A stretch of DNA of 16,455 nt from Candolleomyces eurysporus (Eukaryota > Basidiomycota > Agaricomycetes > Agaricales > Psathyrellaceae): assembly GCA_027579435.1 (NCBI GenBank), contig JANBPK010001686.1:1-16455 (forward strand). Direction: 5' to 3'. Position numbers and translations under genes: made by a program. Positions 8,086 through 16,089 of the stretch are shown piece by piece (position 1 is the first letter of the stretch; the number at the start of each line of letters is the position of its first letter). Under the pieces are notes generated by a model. It searched no databases. It saw nothing but the letters and a program-made list of their open reading frames with translations, and was not told the DNA's origin.

Positions 8086-8255
8086 TACTTACCTCGCATG
8101 GCTTGATTTGGAGTTGGTGTTAAGTGTTAGGTTGTGTGTGTTGGTAGTCTTGCTGTACATGATCTCTTCACCATGTGTCCACTGTAAACAGATTAGATTT
8201 TGAATGACAGGCGATAAGAACAAACTCGCATGCAAGTCAGCAGATATGCACTCCA

Positions 8256-8336
8256 CTAAAGAGTAAAAGGTGAAGGTAGATAGCAGCAACTGACTCAGAG
8301 TTAGCATGATTCACACAACATATACAGGAAACTTAC
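8256..8336 (-). other. Intron of the WD40 pseudogene (81 nt, GT-AG)
   Basis: The minus-strand donor is GTAAGT and the acceptor ACTCTTTAG. It joins AFINQSKELLVGYPETHEL to VECISADLHASLFLSP. Confidence 0.65.
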
Positions 8337-8859
8337 AGTTCATGTGTCTCTGGGTAGCCAACAAGAAGTTCTTTGCTTTGGTTGATGAAGGCCACAAAGC
8401 AAACAGTGGTGGGCTGGGGAAGAGTAGAATCTAACAGCTTGGCATGGCCTTTCAGCACTTATAAGACAGTAGCTGCAGAATGAAGAGAGATAGAATACAT
8501 ACTTTGTTTGTCAACACAGAATACTTTGGCACCAGAGAGAGATGGTACCAACAGCTAGGTACCTGGAGTTGATGCTAGGCAAAGCTTTCAATTGCTCTTT
8601 CCTCAGCACCTGGGTATTCGAAATGTCAGTCTAATCCATTCTGCAAAATGTGAGTTCCAGATCAGAATAAAAAACAAATGACTTACTCCTTTGCATCCAT
8701 ACAGGTAAAACTTGCCATTGGAACAGCCAACAGCAAACCCAGAGACTGTACAATTGGAGTGAGTGAGCCATATGCCTGCCATTATGGCACATGGAAGTTG
8801 CACAGACAGCAGGGTCTAATCTTCAGAGATGTTCCACAGGAGGGCTGTCCTGTCATGCA

Positions 8860-8907
8860 CTAAAAAAGTGAGTATGATATTATGAAGCAGATAGGACTAA
8901 TGCTTAC
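8860..8907 (-). other. Intron of the WD40 pseudogene (48 nt, GT-AG)
   Basis: On the minus strand the donor is GTAAGC and the acceptor CTTTTTTAG. Splicing joins NVLKMNDNVIMFVE to HDRTALLWNISED in frame through a shared ATG codon. This is the best single proof that the locus was once a spliced gene. Confidence 0.7.
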
Positions 8908-10129
8908 TTTCTACAAACATAATAACATTGTCATTCATCTTAAGAACATTAAGTTCAATAGACTGGTGGTGAGTAAAATTTTGTAAATGTTGTCTATTTA
9001 TGATTCTATCAGCCAGAATAAAAACCAGATAACAGGAATCAAGGGCATCTTGAATTCAGGCATAACAGGCAGTGAGAAGGTTGGTATTTTGGGTCACCTT
9101 TTATGAGATGATGCTCAGTGCCTATCCCAATTGCATGCAGGTTTGATGATTCCTGTGGCAGTTGCAGAACAAAGCACAAAACTGCATGACATGTTGTCTT
9201 TTTCCATATCAAGTTGCTCTTGTACTTTTTAAAAGTACAGTGTCTAGAAGTTTCAAATAACTACCAAAGGGAGGGCTGGTATAACTTTTGTTTGCACTTG
9301 ACTGTCAACGACACTGACAATCTTCATTCAGCTGAAAAGATGAATATGAACAAATTGTATATGTTCTACATCGTAAAAGTTTTAACTTACCTAGATTGCT
9401 CAATCAGGGAATCCAAGCTCAAGTGCCAATTGGTTGAAGTTGACACCACCATTCTCATTACAAATGAACTGTANTTTTTTTCATAGAATGCCAGCTCTTT
9501 GGCACCTCAAGTAGGCATTTGCCTATTGTTTTCAATGACCATTGCTTCATTGGTGTCATTTCAACATTTTTAATTCCAACATCCTCAATAGGTGCATCCA
9601 TTGTATTCTGGTCATCTTCCTCCATTGGCATGGAAACACCGATGGATCAATGTTAGAACTGATTGTTTCCATCCATTTATTTTGACACTCACTCAGTTTT
9701 CAGCTGAGCTGATTTGTTATCCTCATCTACCTCCATTGACATCAGGACACTGACAAATTGATGATAGAGTCAACTTTTACATTTTTGTTGAGGGTGAAAC
9801 TTGTTTGTGTTTGCAAGGCAAAACGTTCTGGTGTTCCCAATTTTTTCATGTAAAGGTATATCCTTTCATACTTCCACCATATTAAGGTCTTTAGGAATTG
9901 GCAATTCTTGGACAGCTATGGCTTCCTGTTGGATATAGAATGTTTGGTCCTTGCCAGCTAGATCATTGACACCAAATATTAGACTGGGGGCCCAGGTCAG
10001 AAATATTGCAGACAAGCCCATCATCCCTGCTCCCTTTCCAAGCTGGTTAGGAGATGATGGACCTTGCTTGCAACCAGGTATGAGTTCCATCTCAATTTAC
10101 ATTGTTTTTGAAATTCACTCACTGTGACT

Positions 10130-10387
10130 CTAGACCACCAGCACTTTCAACAGGAATTCCTGGGTCCTTCCCCTCACCACCATTGAAGTCAAGTCTCTAC
10201 TTGTCATGAAGGTTTTGATATAGTCTGCTTTGAGTTTTCTCTGACCTTTTCCTGTTCTGGCCACATTGATGGCATTATTTTTGCACAATTCTTCCAAGAC
10301 TTTGATTGAGTATTTGTTGAAGGTCAACTTTGCAAGGCAGGGTCTCTGAAACACCTTCTGTGCTTGCAGAAGGGTATAGTAGTCCAT
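10130..10387 (-). pseudogene. First exon of the broken gene, SAP-like segment
   Basis: An 85-codon open frame from ATG at 10387-10385. The KYSIKVLEELCKNNAINVARTGKGQ region followed by KADYI has the hydrophobic/LC/G-K spacing of SAP-type DNA-binding helix pairs, by eye only. It ends in TAG. A GTGAGT donor beyond it (minus strand, near 10123-10118) may start the next intron. The stretch has no CpG at all. Confidence 0.5.
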
Positions 10388-10769
10388 GGAATTGCAAAAG
10401 CATGTTGAGGTTGATTTTGTTGATTAAACAACAAAAATTTCAGGCACAGAAACATCAGGTCACCCCCAATTGGGCTGCCTTTGTTTGGCCACCAACAAGC
10501 CTGCCTTGTATTTTGATCAGCCACTGCTACCTCCCAGATTTTTACAAAAGCTAATGCTTATGCCTTTTCAACTCTAATTTTTATCTTTTTCTTCCAATAT
10601 GCTCTTTTATTCTCTTCTCTTACATACGTTGTGCCATTGCTGGCAATAAGTGCTTATGAATTTCAACACCATTTCTCACCAGTCCTACTCCGTCATTTCT
10701 ACAGCATCAAATGTGTTTTTGATCTGCCACCCTGCCACTCTGCCTTTTATAAACATGCTATCTGCTGGC
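10388..10769. other. Spacer upstream of the WD40 pseudogene, no gene seen
   Basis: AT-rich and CpG-free up to 10626. It would contain the promoter of the minus-strand pseudogene and perhaps of the plus-strand fragment to its right. Pyrimidine-rich stretches occur near 10560-10625. No protein motif is recognisable. Confidence 0.4.
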
Positions 10770-11190
10770 TAAGGGACCTGAAGCAACTGTTGGTGAGTCA
10801 TCGACTGCCAAAAAGCCTCACAAAGCCATAAAGGATTCCAGTGCTATCTTCAAGAGCATTTGTACTATCCTGGGTCTTTTGCTGACTGGACTTCCTGTGC
10901 TCCAGGTAAGGTTTTTATCATCAGGATCCCAATTTCTTCTCCTGATCAAACTTCAGGAGCTTGTCAAACAAAATTTTCAAACAGACTTCAAACAGCATGT
11001 TTTCTTCTCAAAGCAGACCCAGAAGGTCATTGACAAGGTATGCCAAAAGGTTGGTAGTCACTTTCCACAGCAGCAAACTCTTTATACTCACATTCCATTA
11101 AATTATAGCAAAAGTACCAAAGATTCATCTTGAAGAGCAGAAAAAAGCCTTCAGACAACTCCTTCAACTTGAATCACTTGCAATGCCACT
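10770..11190 (+). pseudogene. Unrecognised gene fragment with two clean introns
   Basis: An open stretch (EATVGESSTAKKPHKAI... to ...GLLLTGLPVLQ) ends at a GTAAGG donor. Intron 10906-10956 (51 nt, acceptor CTTCAG) leads to a 27-codon exon (ELVKQNFQTDFKQHVFFSKQ...VIDK, 10957-11037). Intron 11038-11108 (71 nt, GTATGC to TTATAG) leads to a third exon whose best reading (KVPKIHLEEQKKAFRQLLQLE) is one base out of phase and meets a TAG at 11197-11199. The predicted protein is basic and helix-rich. I do not recognise the family. The start is not defined, and the phase slip suggests a pseudogene. Confidence 0.45.
10906..10956 (+). other. Intron in unrecognised fragment (51 nt, GT-AG)
   Basis: The donor GTAAGG follows CTCCAG, and the acceptor is AAACTTCAG with a CTGAT branch-like motif at 10942-10946. 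It joins open frames on both sides in phase 0. Confidence 0.55.
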
Positions 11191-11333
11191 CCCATAGGCA
11201 TATATGTCTTGTTGGTTCAGTTAACGTGAGTTACTTTGACATTATATTCCTGAACGATATCAAATCTTCTTGTTTAGGATGACTATTATGTAATAACCTC
11301 AGTAGTATTTTTTTTGTTTTTTAGTAACACTAG

Positions 11334-11377
11334 AACTGCAAACAATGATTGCAGTTTAGTATCTTGTAATACTAAAC
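11334..11377. repeat. Two overlapping hairpins
   Basis: aactgcaa pairs with ttgcagtt (11334-11341 with 11349-11356). gtttagtat pairs with atactaaac (11354-11362 with 11369-11377). They share three bases, so only one can form fully at a time. Confidence 0.6.
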
Positions 11378-11507
11378 TACATACTTAGTAACTTAGAACT
11401 ATGAATTACTGATTGACAATGGACAATTATTTAGCCAGACTGTGTAATTACCAATGGATGCTTCAGCATGGACTGCAGCACAGTAGTGTTTGTAGTGTAT
11501 AGGCAGC

Positions 11508-11536
11508 ATAAGCTGAGAAGTAACTTCTCAGCTTAT
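11508..11536. repeat. Perfect 14-bp inverted repeat with 1-nt spacer
   Basis: ataagctgagaagt, a single a, then its exact reverse complement. Such near-perfect palindromes are rare by chance and are typical of MITE centres. Confidence 0.75.
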
Positions 11537-11602
11537 TCTCAAGAATTTACTTTCTTGCTTATTTGTATAACTTTTCTTTTATATTAGTCCTTTCTCTAGT
11601 GT

Positions 11603-12019
11603 ATGATTAAAATCTACACCAAGACCAAAATTGACAACAACTACTTGATTCTCTATGTTAGCATCTTTCTCACCTTTGAAAAAGAAACCAAGATCCACCT
11701 TGAATCTTTCATCGTACGTAACCTTATCAAAGATATCCTTAATGCTGCACAGGCTTCTATCCTGCACTCTTTATCAAACCCAGAGCTTAACAGAGCACTT
11801 GCTCTCCTTGATCAGAAGTACAGCAAGTGGACTCCCAAACTCCAACAATAACTCTGGACCCTTGCTAGCTCTAACCCTTTTTCTGTCATCTCTACTGCTT
11901 TGTCTATTGTTTCTGCTCTGCTTGACAATCAAACCCCTTCTGACATTCAAGAGGCCAAAAGAAGGCTCAAGAGCTCCAGCTCAGAACATCCAACAAAGAA
12001 ACCCCAATGTGGCACCAAC
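11603..12019 (+). pseudogene. Unrecognised coding-like fragment ending at the LTR
   Basis: A frame at 11603-11851 (ending LNAAQASILHSLSNPELNRALALLDQKYSKWTPKLQQ) stops at TAA. It continues in the same frame as TLASSNPFSVISTALSIVSALLDNQTPSDIQEAKRRLKSSSS up to 12019. Residue composition (Leu/Ser/Ala-rich helices, then a basic tail) looks protein-like. It may belong to the same lost gene as 10770-11190 or to a transposon gag-like protein. No family was recognised. Confidence 0.35.
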
Positions 12020-12332
12020 TGTTAGAATTTGGTGCAGTAGCCTTGGTGACTACACAGTCTGTATTAGATTATTTTGTAGTGTAGGGTTAGGGTTACCTAC
12101 CAGCTCATTACTGTAGCTCTCCCATCAATGCATTTTGCCCTTGTACACTCTACTTGCTCTGTGGCCAATTCTGTGTCTGTGTGTGTGCCCCTCATCTCTC
12201 TCTATCCTGTGCTTTCTTCCTGCTATTCTCTTCCTACTTTAACACCAACTCGCTGGAATGTGCTGGGCCTTCAACTTGAATAAAGAAGGCCAACTTCACT
12301 CATCTTCAAAGAAGATTTCTTGACTTCTTACA
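12020..12332 (+). mobile_element. Probable solo LTR (Copia-like), 313 bp
   Basis: It starts TGTTAGAATT and ends GACTTCTTACA. The ends are TG...CA and form a short imperfect inverted repeat (TGTTAGAA / TGTAAGAA). An AATAAA signal lies at 12279-12284, about 50 nt before the end, as expected for the R/U5 part of an LTR. The preceding 5 bp (ccaac) and following 5 bp (ttgtt) do not match, so there is no target duplication, and no primer-binding site follows. It could be a solo LTR with eroded flanks, a recombination product or one end of a deleted element. Confidence 0.5.
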
Positions 12333-13074
12333 TTGTTCAATTCTGCTTTTGGCACCTTTGCCTTTACCTCTCTAACCCTAAACCTTTTGTCCATTGGGCA
12401 GTCTTTTGTGCCAAACGAGACATTCTTTACAACAAACCAAGACAGTCCCATTATCTCAGCCAACTTTGCATCAACTGTGAGAACAACCTGTGCAAGCCTG
12501 TAACAATGACAATATCAACTCTCTCCTCTCTGACTGTAAATCCAACTAGCCTGGATTTGGTTGGCTAATAATTAGGCCTGGTAAGTGGCCAATTACTCTG
12601 TCCTATGTTCTTATTCTAAATAAAATCAATGCATACCTATTTTTCTCAAATTAAAAGCTGTATTTAGAACTTTTCCATACATAATATCTCATCCTAGATG
12701 ATGCAACTAACTTAGAATTTGGTTTTACATTTGTTCAATGATCAAACTCTAAATTTGGTCTGGAGACATTTATAGTATACACCTGCTGGCAAAATTGCCA
12801 GACAATTTCTATATATGTTCCCATGTTTGTTCAAATAACAGGTGCAAATGGCACAAATTTAAGAAAGATATCAAAGATAGGTTTTGAATAGGAAAGTTTA
12901 TATGTTATTTTGCTGAATGCTCAGCTTAGTTTTGAATTTAGGAGACTATATCTTTCTCTGAAAAACGGAGTATAAAATTTAAAATATATTTGTTGATTTG
13001 AAGAAACATTTGTGCTATGACCAAATCCATTTCTGCTTGTAGTGCTAGGAATTTCCTTATTAATATGCTCTCAC
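12333..13074. other. AT-rich decayed DNA, no gene assigned
   Basis: An open frame at 12320-12568 contains WAVFCAKRDILYNKPRQSHYLSQLCINCENNLC, Cys-rich but not matched to a zinc-finger pattern that I know. A perfect 7-bp inverted repeat (ctggcaa / ttgccag) is at 12786-12801. CpG is almost absent. No transposon ends were found. Confidence 0.35.
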
Positions 13075-13269
13075 CATCTCCTCTCTCCTTTCCATTCTTC
13101 TGCTCAGCCCTCCCCTTTTGCACAAAACTTCCTGCCCACATTTGACCACAGAGAGGATGGCAATGGCCCCAATGATGATAACAACAGCCTTGGCTACAAT
13201 GAGTCTTTCTACACCTAAAAGAGTTGGACCATGTCTGTATAAGCATTCTCAGCATGCTAAATCTCTTGC

Positions 13270-13730
13270 ATGAGACTGGCAGTACTTGGGATACTTTGAT
13301 AGAAAGCTGATATTCCAAGAGCACGTCCACTACTATGCTATAAAAGCCCTCACCACTATCATGGTGATGAGGATGCTTGGGAACTTGACAAGGAGTTTAT
13401 CCTCTTGCAACAAGCAAATCCTGTACAAGGCGTGTATAGTACTGATTGCCATGTATGGCCACAGGCTGCAGNTTTTTTGAGAGAGCTAAAACAAAAAGTA
13501 TTCTCAGAACACTGACATCTATGCAGCATAAGATGGCATGTTGGATTACAGGTGTGTTTCGCACTTTGCCCACCAGGAGAGTAGAGAGTCTTCCAAGACT
13601 ACCTCTCATCCATCCACCTACATCTACACAAGTTCTCCCAGAGGGTGGTGTTCTGTATAGCCTTATTAGACCCACCCACTCAAGTCCTTGGCTTTTGATC
13701 AGTGGTTCCTTAGAGGAGAAGACTGCTTGA
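13270..13730 (+). pseudogene. LINE polyprotein: region downstream of reverse-transcriptase core
   Basis: The translation YLGYFDRKLIFQEHVHYYAI followed by KALTTIMVMRMLGNLTRSL, then NKQILYKACIVLIAMYGHRL and MQHKMACWITGVFRTLPT, has the pattern of the segment after the RT domain in Jockey/Tad/I-type LINEs (YLG..DRKL.F..H, then R.lyracv.p...YG, then iTGafrTtPt). An N at 13472 interrupts the frame beside a T run. After RTLPT the frame slips by one: SIHLHLHKFSQRVVFCIALLDPPT continues in +1. Stops follow. The source enzyme copied element RNA at a nicked target. Confidence 0.75.
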
Positions 13731-14094
13731 TTGAGTTCATTGACACTTTTTCCAAATTTGAATGGGGTGTCCAACACAGGACCCACATGTTAGAAGGAAG
13801 TGACTTTGTGACTACACTCTAAAATGGTTTGATGTGATTTTATCCGCCTTTAGCATATTTTATCATTATCTAATGGTTATTGCATCACATGATTGTGTGT
13901 AGCTTATTTAAACTGTAGATTTCTGTCTTGGAGTTTCTTAATTCAGTACTCCGACTTGAGGACTTTAGTTCCTTTGCCTTCAGTTATTACCTTTATCACT
14001 CCCTGCTGTTCAACAAGACAGAGGCAAGCTACTACACTGGATAGTGTGCATAAGGGCATAACCCAGTCAGCACTTGATTTTTGGATGATAGATG
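13731..14094. other. Eroded linker of the LINE fragment
   Basis: AT-rich with stops in every frame. By position it would be the RNase H region of a Tad-like element, but no DEDD-type motif is readable. Confidence 0.35.
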
Positions 14095-14432
14095 TTCCAA
14101 GATGAGAAGTATCAAGGGTCCCAGTTCTTTGCATTGTGTAGATTGAAAGGGACAGCTCTAGCGCCCACATATGCCAACAGCAGATCATGGCTGAAGTTGG
14201 TGGGAGAGGATATATTTCTGTGCATGCGAGTATGCAGAGCAATTCTTAACTATGCTTTCATTGGTGAGTATTATCCTCAGTTCAACATTCTAGAGACACA
14301 CATGCATGTATGCTGCCAAAAGGCAATCACATGAGCACATATTTACTAGATGCCCAGACAGGCACCAATCACCAAAGCTTCTGAACAAGCTCATTGGTTT
14401 CCTCCAGCAAAACCTGCATGCATTTGGGTTCT
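14095..14432 (+). pseudogene. LINE polyprotein: C-terminal zinc-knuckle region
   Basis: The reading FQDEKYQGSQFFALCRLKG, then SWLKLVGEDIFLCMRVCRAI and LNYAFIGEYYPQFNI, leads to a Cys pair (14311-14316). A one-base slip follows, then EHIFTRCPDRHQSPKLLNKL and IGFLQQNLHAFGF. C-C...H-x4-C fits the CCHC knuckle at the C-terminus of fungal LINE proteins, commonly followed by this helical tail. It lies about 370 bp after the preceding block. Confidence 0.65.
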
Positions 14433-14650
14433 GCTCAGCCTCTCAGAGCATTGGGTGAAAGTTGGGGCTGGGCTGCCTGCCATGTGCTCTCAGGGTTTTG
14501 GCTGTGTCATTGCTGAAGGGAAGGGTAGTCAGGATGGGCTGAAAAAAGGCACCGTAAGGCAAAAGCTAAGAAGGGCCTTTTATTTTTATTTTTTGAAGTC
14601 TTATTTATATTCCAGGGCATAAAGGCAGGCCAGTTGCTATCTACATACAA

Positions 14651-14739
14651 GTAAGGGTCTGCTCAGCAACCTAGATTTTCAGCATGTGCTAGAAATCTAG
14701 TTTGGTGAAAGCTCAGTGGTCATGACCAAGCATCCAAAT
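14651..14739 (+). repeat. Left long terminal inverted repeat
   Basis: Begins gtaagggtct and ends near ccaaat. It pairs with 15374-15454. Confidence 0.75.
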
Positions 14740-14846
14740 TCAATGCACACGTCTCTAGTTGTAGTTCAATGATAATCAATTGTTGTTTTTGCATCTATTT
14801 CTCATCATCCTGCTTACTTTACACATGGAAAACACACTGTGGTTTT

Positions 14847-14950
14847 TTGTATGTTTGTTCAATGTAGCACATTTTAAGCAAATCAGATGCAAAGAATGCA
14901 TTTATTTACAGTTTGTGTTTAATGTGCCTACATTGGACACATATTGAGCA
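14847..14950. repeat. Inner inverted repeat of the 804-bp element
   Basis: caatgtagcacatt (14860-14873) faces aatgtgcctacattg (14921-14935), one inserted base apart, with looser pairing outward (tatgt...). It may be a second, smaller element nested inside, or part of the foldback structure. Confidence 0.55.
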
Positions 14951-15059
14951 AAGTTTTAGTGGTGGCAGAAGGAGGCCAGACATATGCAATGCAAATTTGA
15001 ATTTGCCCAGCTTGAACATTTGTATTGCGGATTGTAGACAAAGTCAACACTTGCATTTA

Positions 15060-15089
15060 GTTTGTTTAAAGTGTGCTCTTTAAACAAAC
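15060..15089. repeat. Perfect 12-bp inverted repeat, 6-nt loop
   Basis: gtttgtttaaag, loop tgtgct, ctttaaacaaac. It sits near the middle of the 804-bp element. Confidence 0.75.
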
Positions 15090-15373
15090 ACATCAAAAAC
15101 TGCAGTGACAACCAAAAAGACTACAATAGTGGCTGCCAAAATTCTATAATAGCATTTGCAGCCTACATTATCCAAGTAGCCAGTGTCTGTGCTGTCATAT
15201 ATGCATGACCTGGCTATTGGAGTCAGCCATATCATACATTAGCTCTATTTGGACATGCATGGATTCAAGAGCTGGTTGATGGGCACCCAGCATGTATCCA
15301 AAATGAGGTGCAAAAAAAGTTAAAGNAAAAAAAAGGAACGGTGAAAAACACATTGTATCATGCCATACCACCC

Positions 15374-15454
15374 ATTTGGAATGTTTAGTTATGACCACTG
15401 AGCTTTTGCCAAGCTAACTTCTAGTGCATGCTGGAAATCTCACCAAATCCTTAC
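15374..15454 (-). repeat. Right long terminal inverted repeat
   Basis: Read on the minus strand it starts gtaaggattt and carries ccagcatgcactagaa, then aaagctcagtggtcat. It lacks about 10 nt present in the left copy. Confidence 0.75.
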
Positions 15455-16080
15455 CAAATTGCCAGCTTACTAGCTAGACATAAAGGAGGTGTTAGATCAG
15501 CTAAGGTGGCTAAAAAGCCACAAGGGCCACTCACTACAAATAATTGCAGGTAGATTGTTGGTTTTAGTAAGTGTCCCCCCAAATGGAGTAGATGTAGATC
15601 AAAAAGGTAGATAAAGGTAGAGATAATAATAGATAATGATAACATGATGTACCTTTAGATAAAAATTTTGTTCGACAGGTAATAAATGGGAGCTCAAAAC
15701 CATTGGAACCACCATGATGTTGTTATTTTCCATCAATTCTTCTGTCCACTGTCAGAGGGTGTTCAAGACTGTTTCTTATGTTCAAATTGCTGTCCAATCG
15801 CTGTCTGGGTGCTTTCCCATGCTCTCCCTTCCTGTCATTTCTTGTGCCCTTTTTTGGCATCACACAGCATGTTACTTTTCTATCAGTTTACCTTTCTATC
15901 AGTTCACCCTCTACTAAGTCTCTGTTTGTTTGAAGTTTGAAAATGTTTTGAATCACTATAGTGCATAATGTATATTGAGCAAAATATACTATGAGTATAA
16001 TGCATACTAAGCAAGATCTACAATATAAGTAAAATCAAATAATAATGCAATTAAGCTTTATTTTTCTTCCTCTTTCTATG
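15455..16080. other. AT-rich decayed DNA, no gene seen
   Basis: It contains a low-complexity ggtagataa/gataat-rich tract (15600-15660), an imperfect duplicate atcagttta/atcagttca with its flanks (about 15882-15910) and loosely symmetric AT-rich sequence (15955-16015). Open frames at 15686-15940 have no recognised motif. Confidence 0.4.
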
Positions 16081-16089
16081 ATTATACAA

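Larger units (their letters stand above)
6877..8092 (-). other. Enlarged intron of the WD40 pseudogene carrying an insertion
   Basis: A GTAAGT donor (minus strand, from 8092) follows NSKSSHAR, and a GTTTTAG acceptor (ending 6877) precedes the exon GDDKYLIVYSLL. At 1216 nt the intron is over ten times the length of its neighbours, and nearly all of it is the CpG-rich insert. The two exon phases differ by one base, so either the gene had already drifted or one junction is misplaced. Confidence 0.45.
6700..10387 (-). pseudogene. Broken multi-exon gene: SAP-like N-terminus and WD40-type repeats
   Basis: Read from 10387 (ATG MDYYTLLQAQKVFQRPCLAK) leftward. The first exon has a SAP-like helix pair (YSIKVLEELCKNNAINVARTGKG.RKLKADYI; family assignment tentative). 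Then come an acidic stretch with frameshifts and a series of exons resembling WD40 blades: IELNVLKMNDNVIMFVE-MHDRTALLWNISED, GFAVGCSNGKFYLYGCKG, FEYPGAEERAIESFA, VLKGHAKLLDSTLPQPTTV, and beyond a large insert GDDKYLIVYSLLTGIDLY (6760-6876). Clean minus-strand introns are 9332-9390, 8860-8907, 8641-8686 and 8256-8336 (46-81 nt, GT-AG). In-frame stops (for example after NISED and in the FEYP exon) and frame changes show it is dead. WD40 folds are protein-interaction scaffolds; the original role is unknown. The left limit is uncertain. A repeat-borne gene family is possible, since it sits among transposons. Confidence 0.6.
11200..11600. other. AT-rich spacer with several short perfect inverted repeats
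   Basis: No gene is seen. A 29-bp perfect foldback (11508-11536) and two overlapping hairpins (11334-11377) lie here. They may mark the centre of eroded MITEs, but no matching outer ends were found. Confidence 0.45.
13075..14432 (+). mobile_element. 3' fragment of a non-LTR retrotransposon (LINE, Tad/I-like)
   Basis: Two recognisable blocks of one polyprotein lie in the right order and orientation: the region just after the reverse-transcriptase core (13270-13700) and the C-terminal zinc-knuckle region (14095-14432). The catalytic YADD part of the RT and the upstream endonuclease are missing, consistent with the 5' truncation usual for LINEs. The interval between the blocks, where an RNase H domain would be expected in Tad-like elements, has no readable motif. 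No clear poly-A tail or target duplication is visible. Confidence 0.7.
14651..15454. mobile_element. Non-coding element with long inverted ends (804 bp)
   Basis: The left 89 bp (14651-14739) and the reverse complement of the right 81 bp (15374-15454) match over almost their full length with substitutions and one gap of about 10 nt. Shared blocks include aaagctcagtggtcat, cagcatg...ctagaa and gtaagg at the extreme ends. The interior has no convincing coding frame but holds two further nested inverted repeats. It is probably a non-autonomous DNA transposon. The superfamily is unclear: caa flanks both ends, which may be a 3-bp target duplication or chance. The divergence of the two ends points to an old insertion. 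Confidence 0.72.

Noticed and set aside
11334..11377. Attenuator or riboswitch-like alternative hairpins
   Set aside because: The DNA is eukaryotic repeat sequence without an adjacent regulated gene. Structural coincidence or MITE remnant is simpler.
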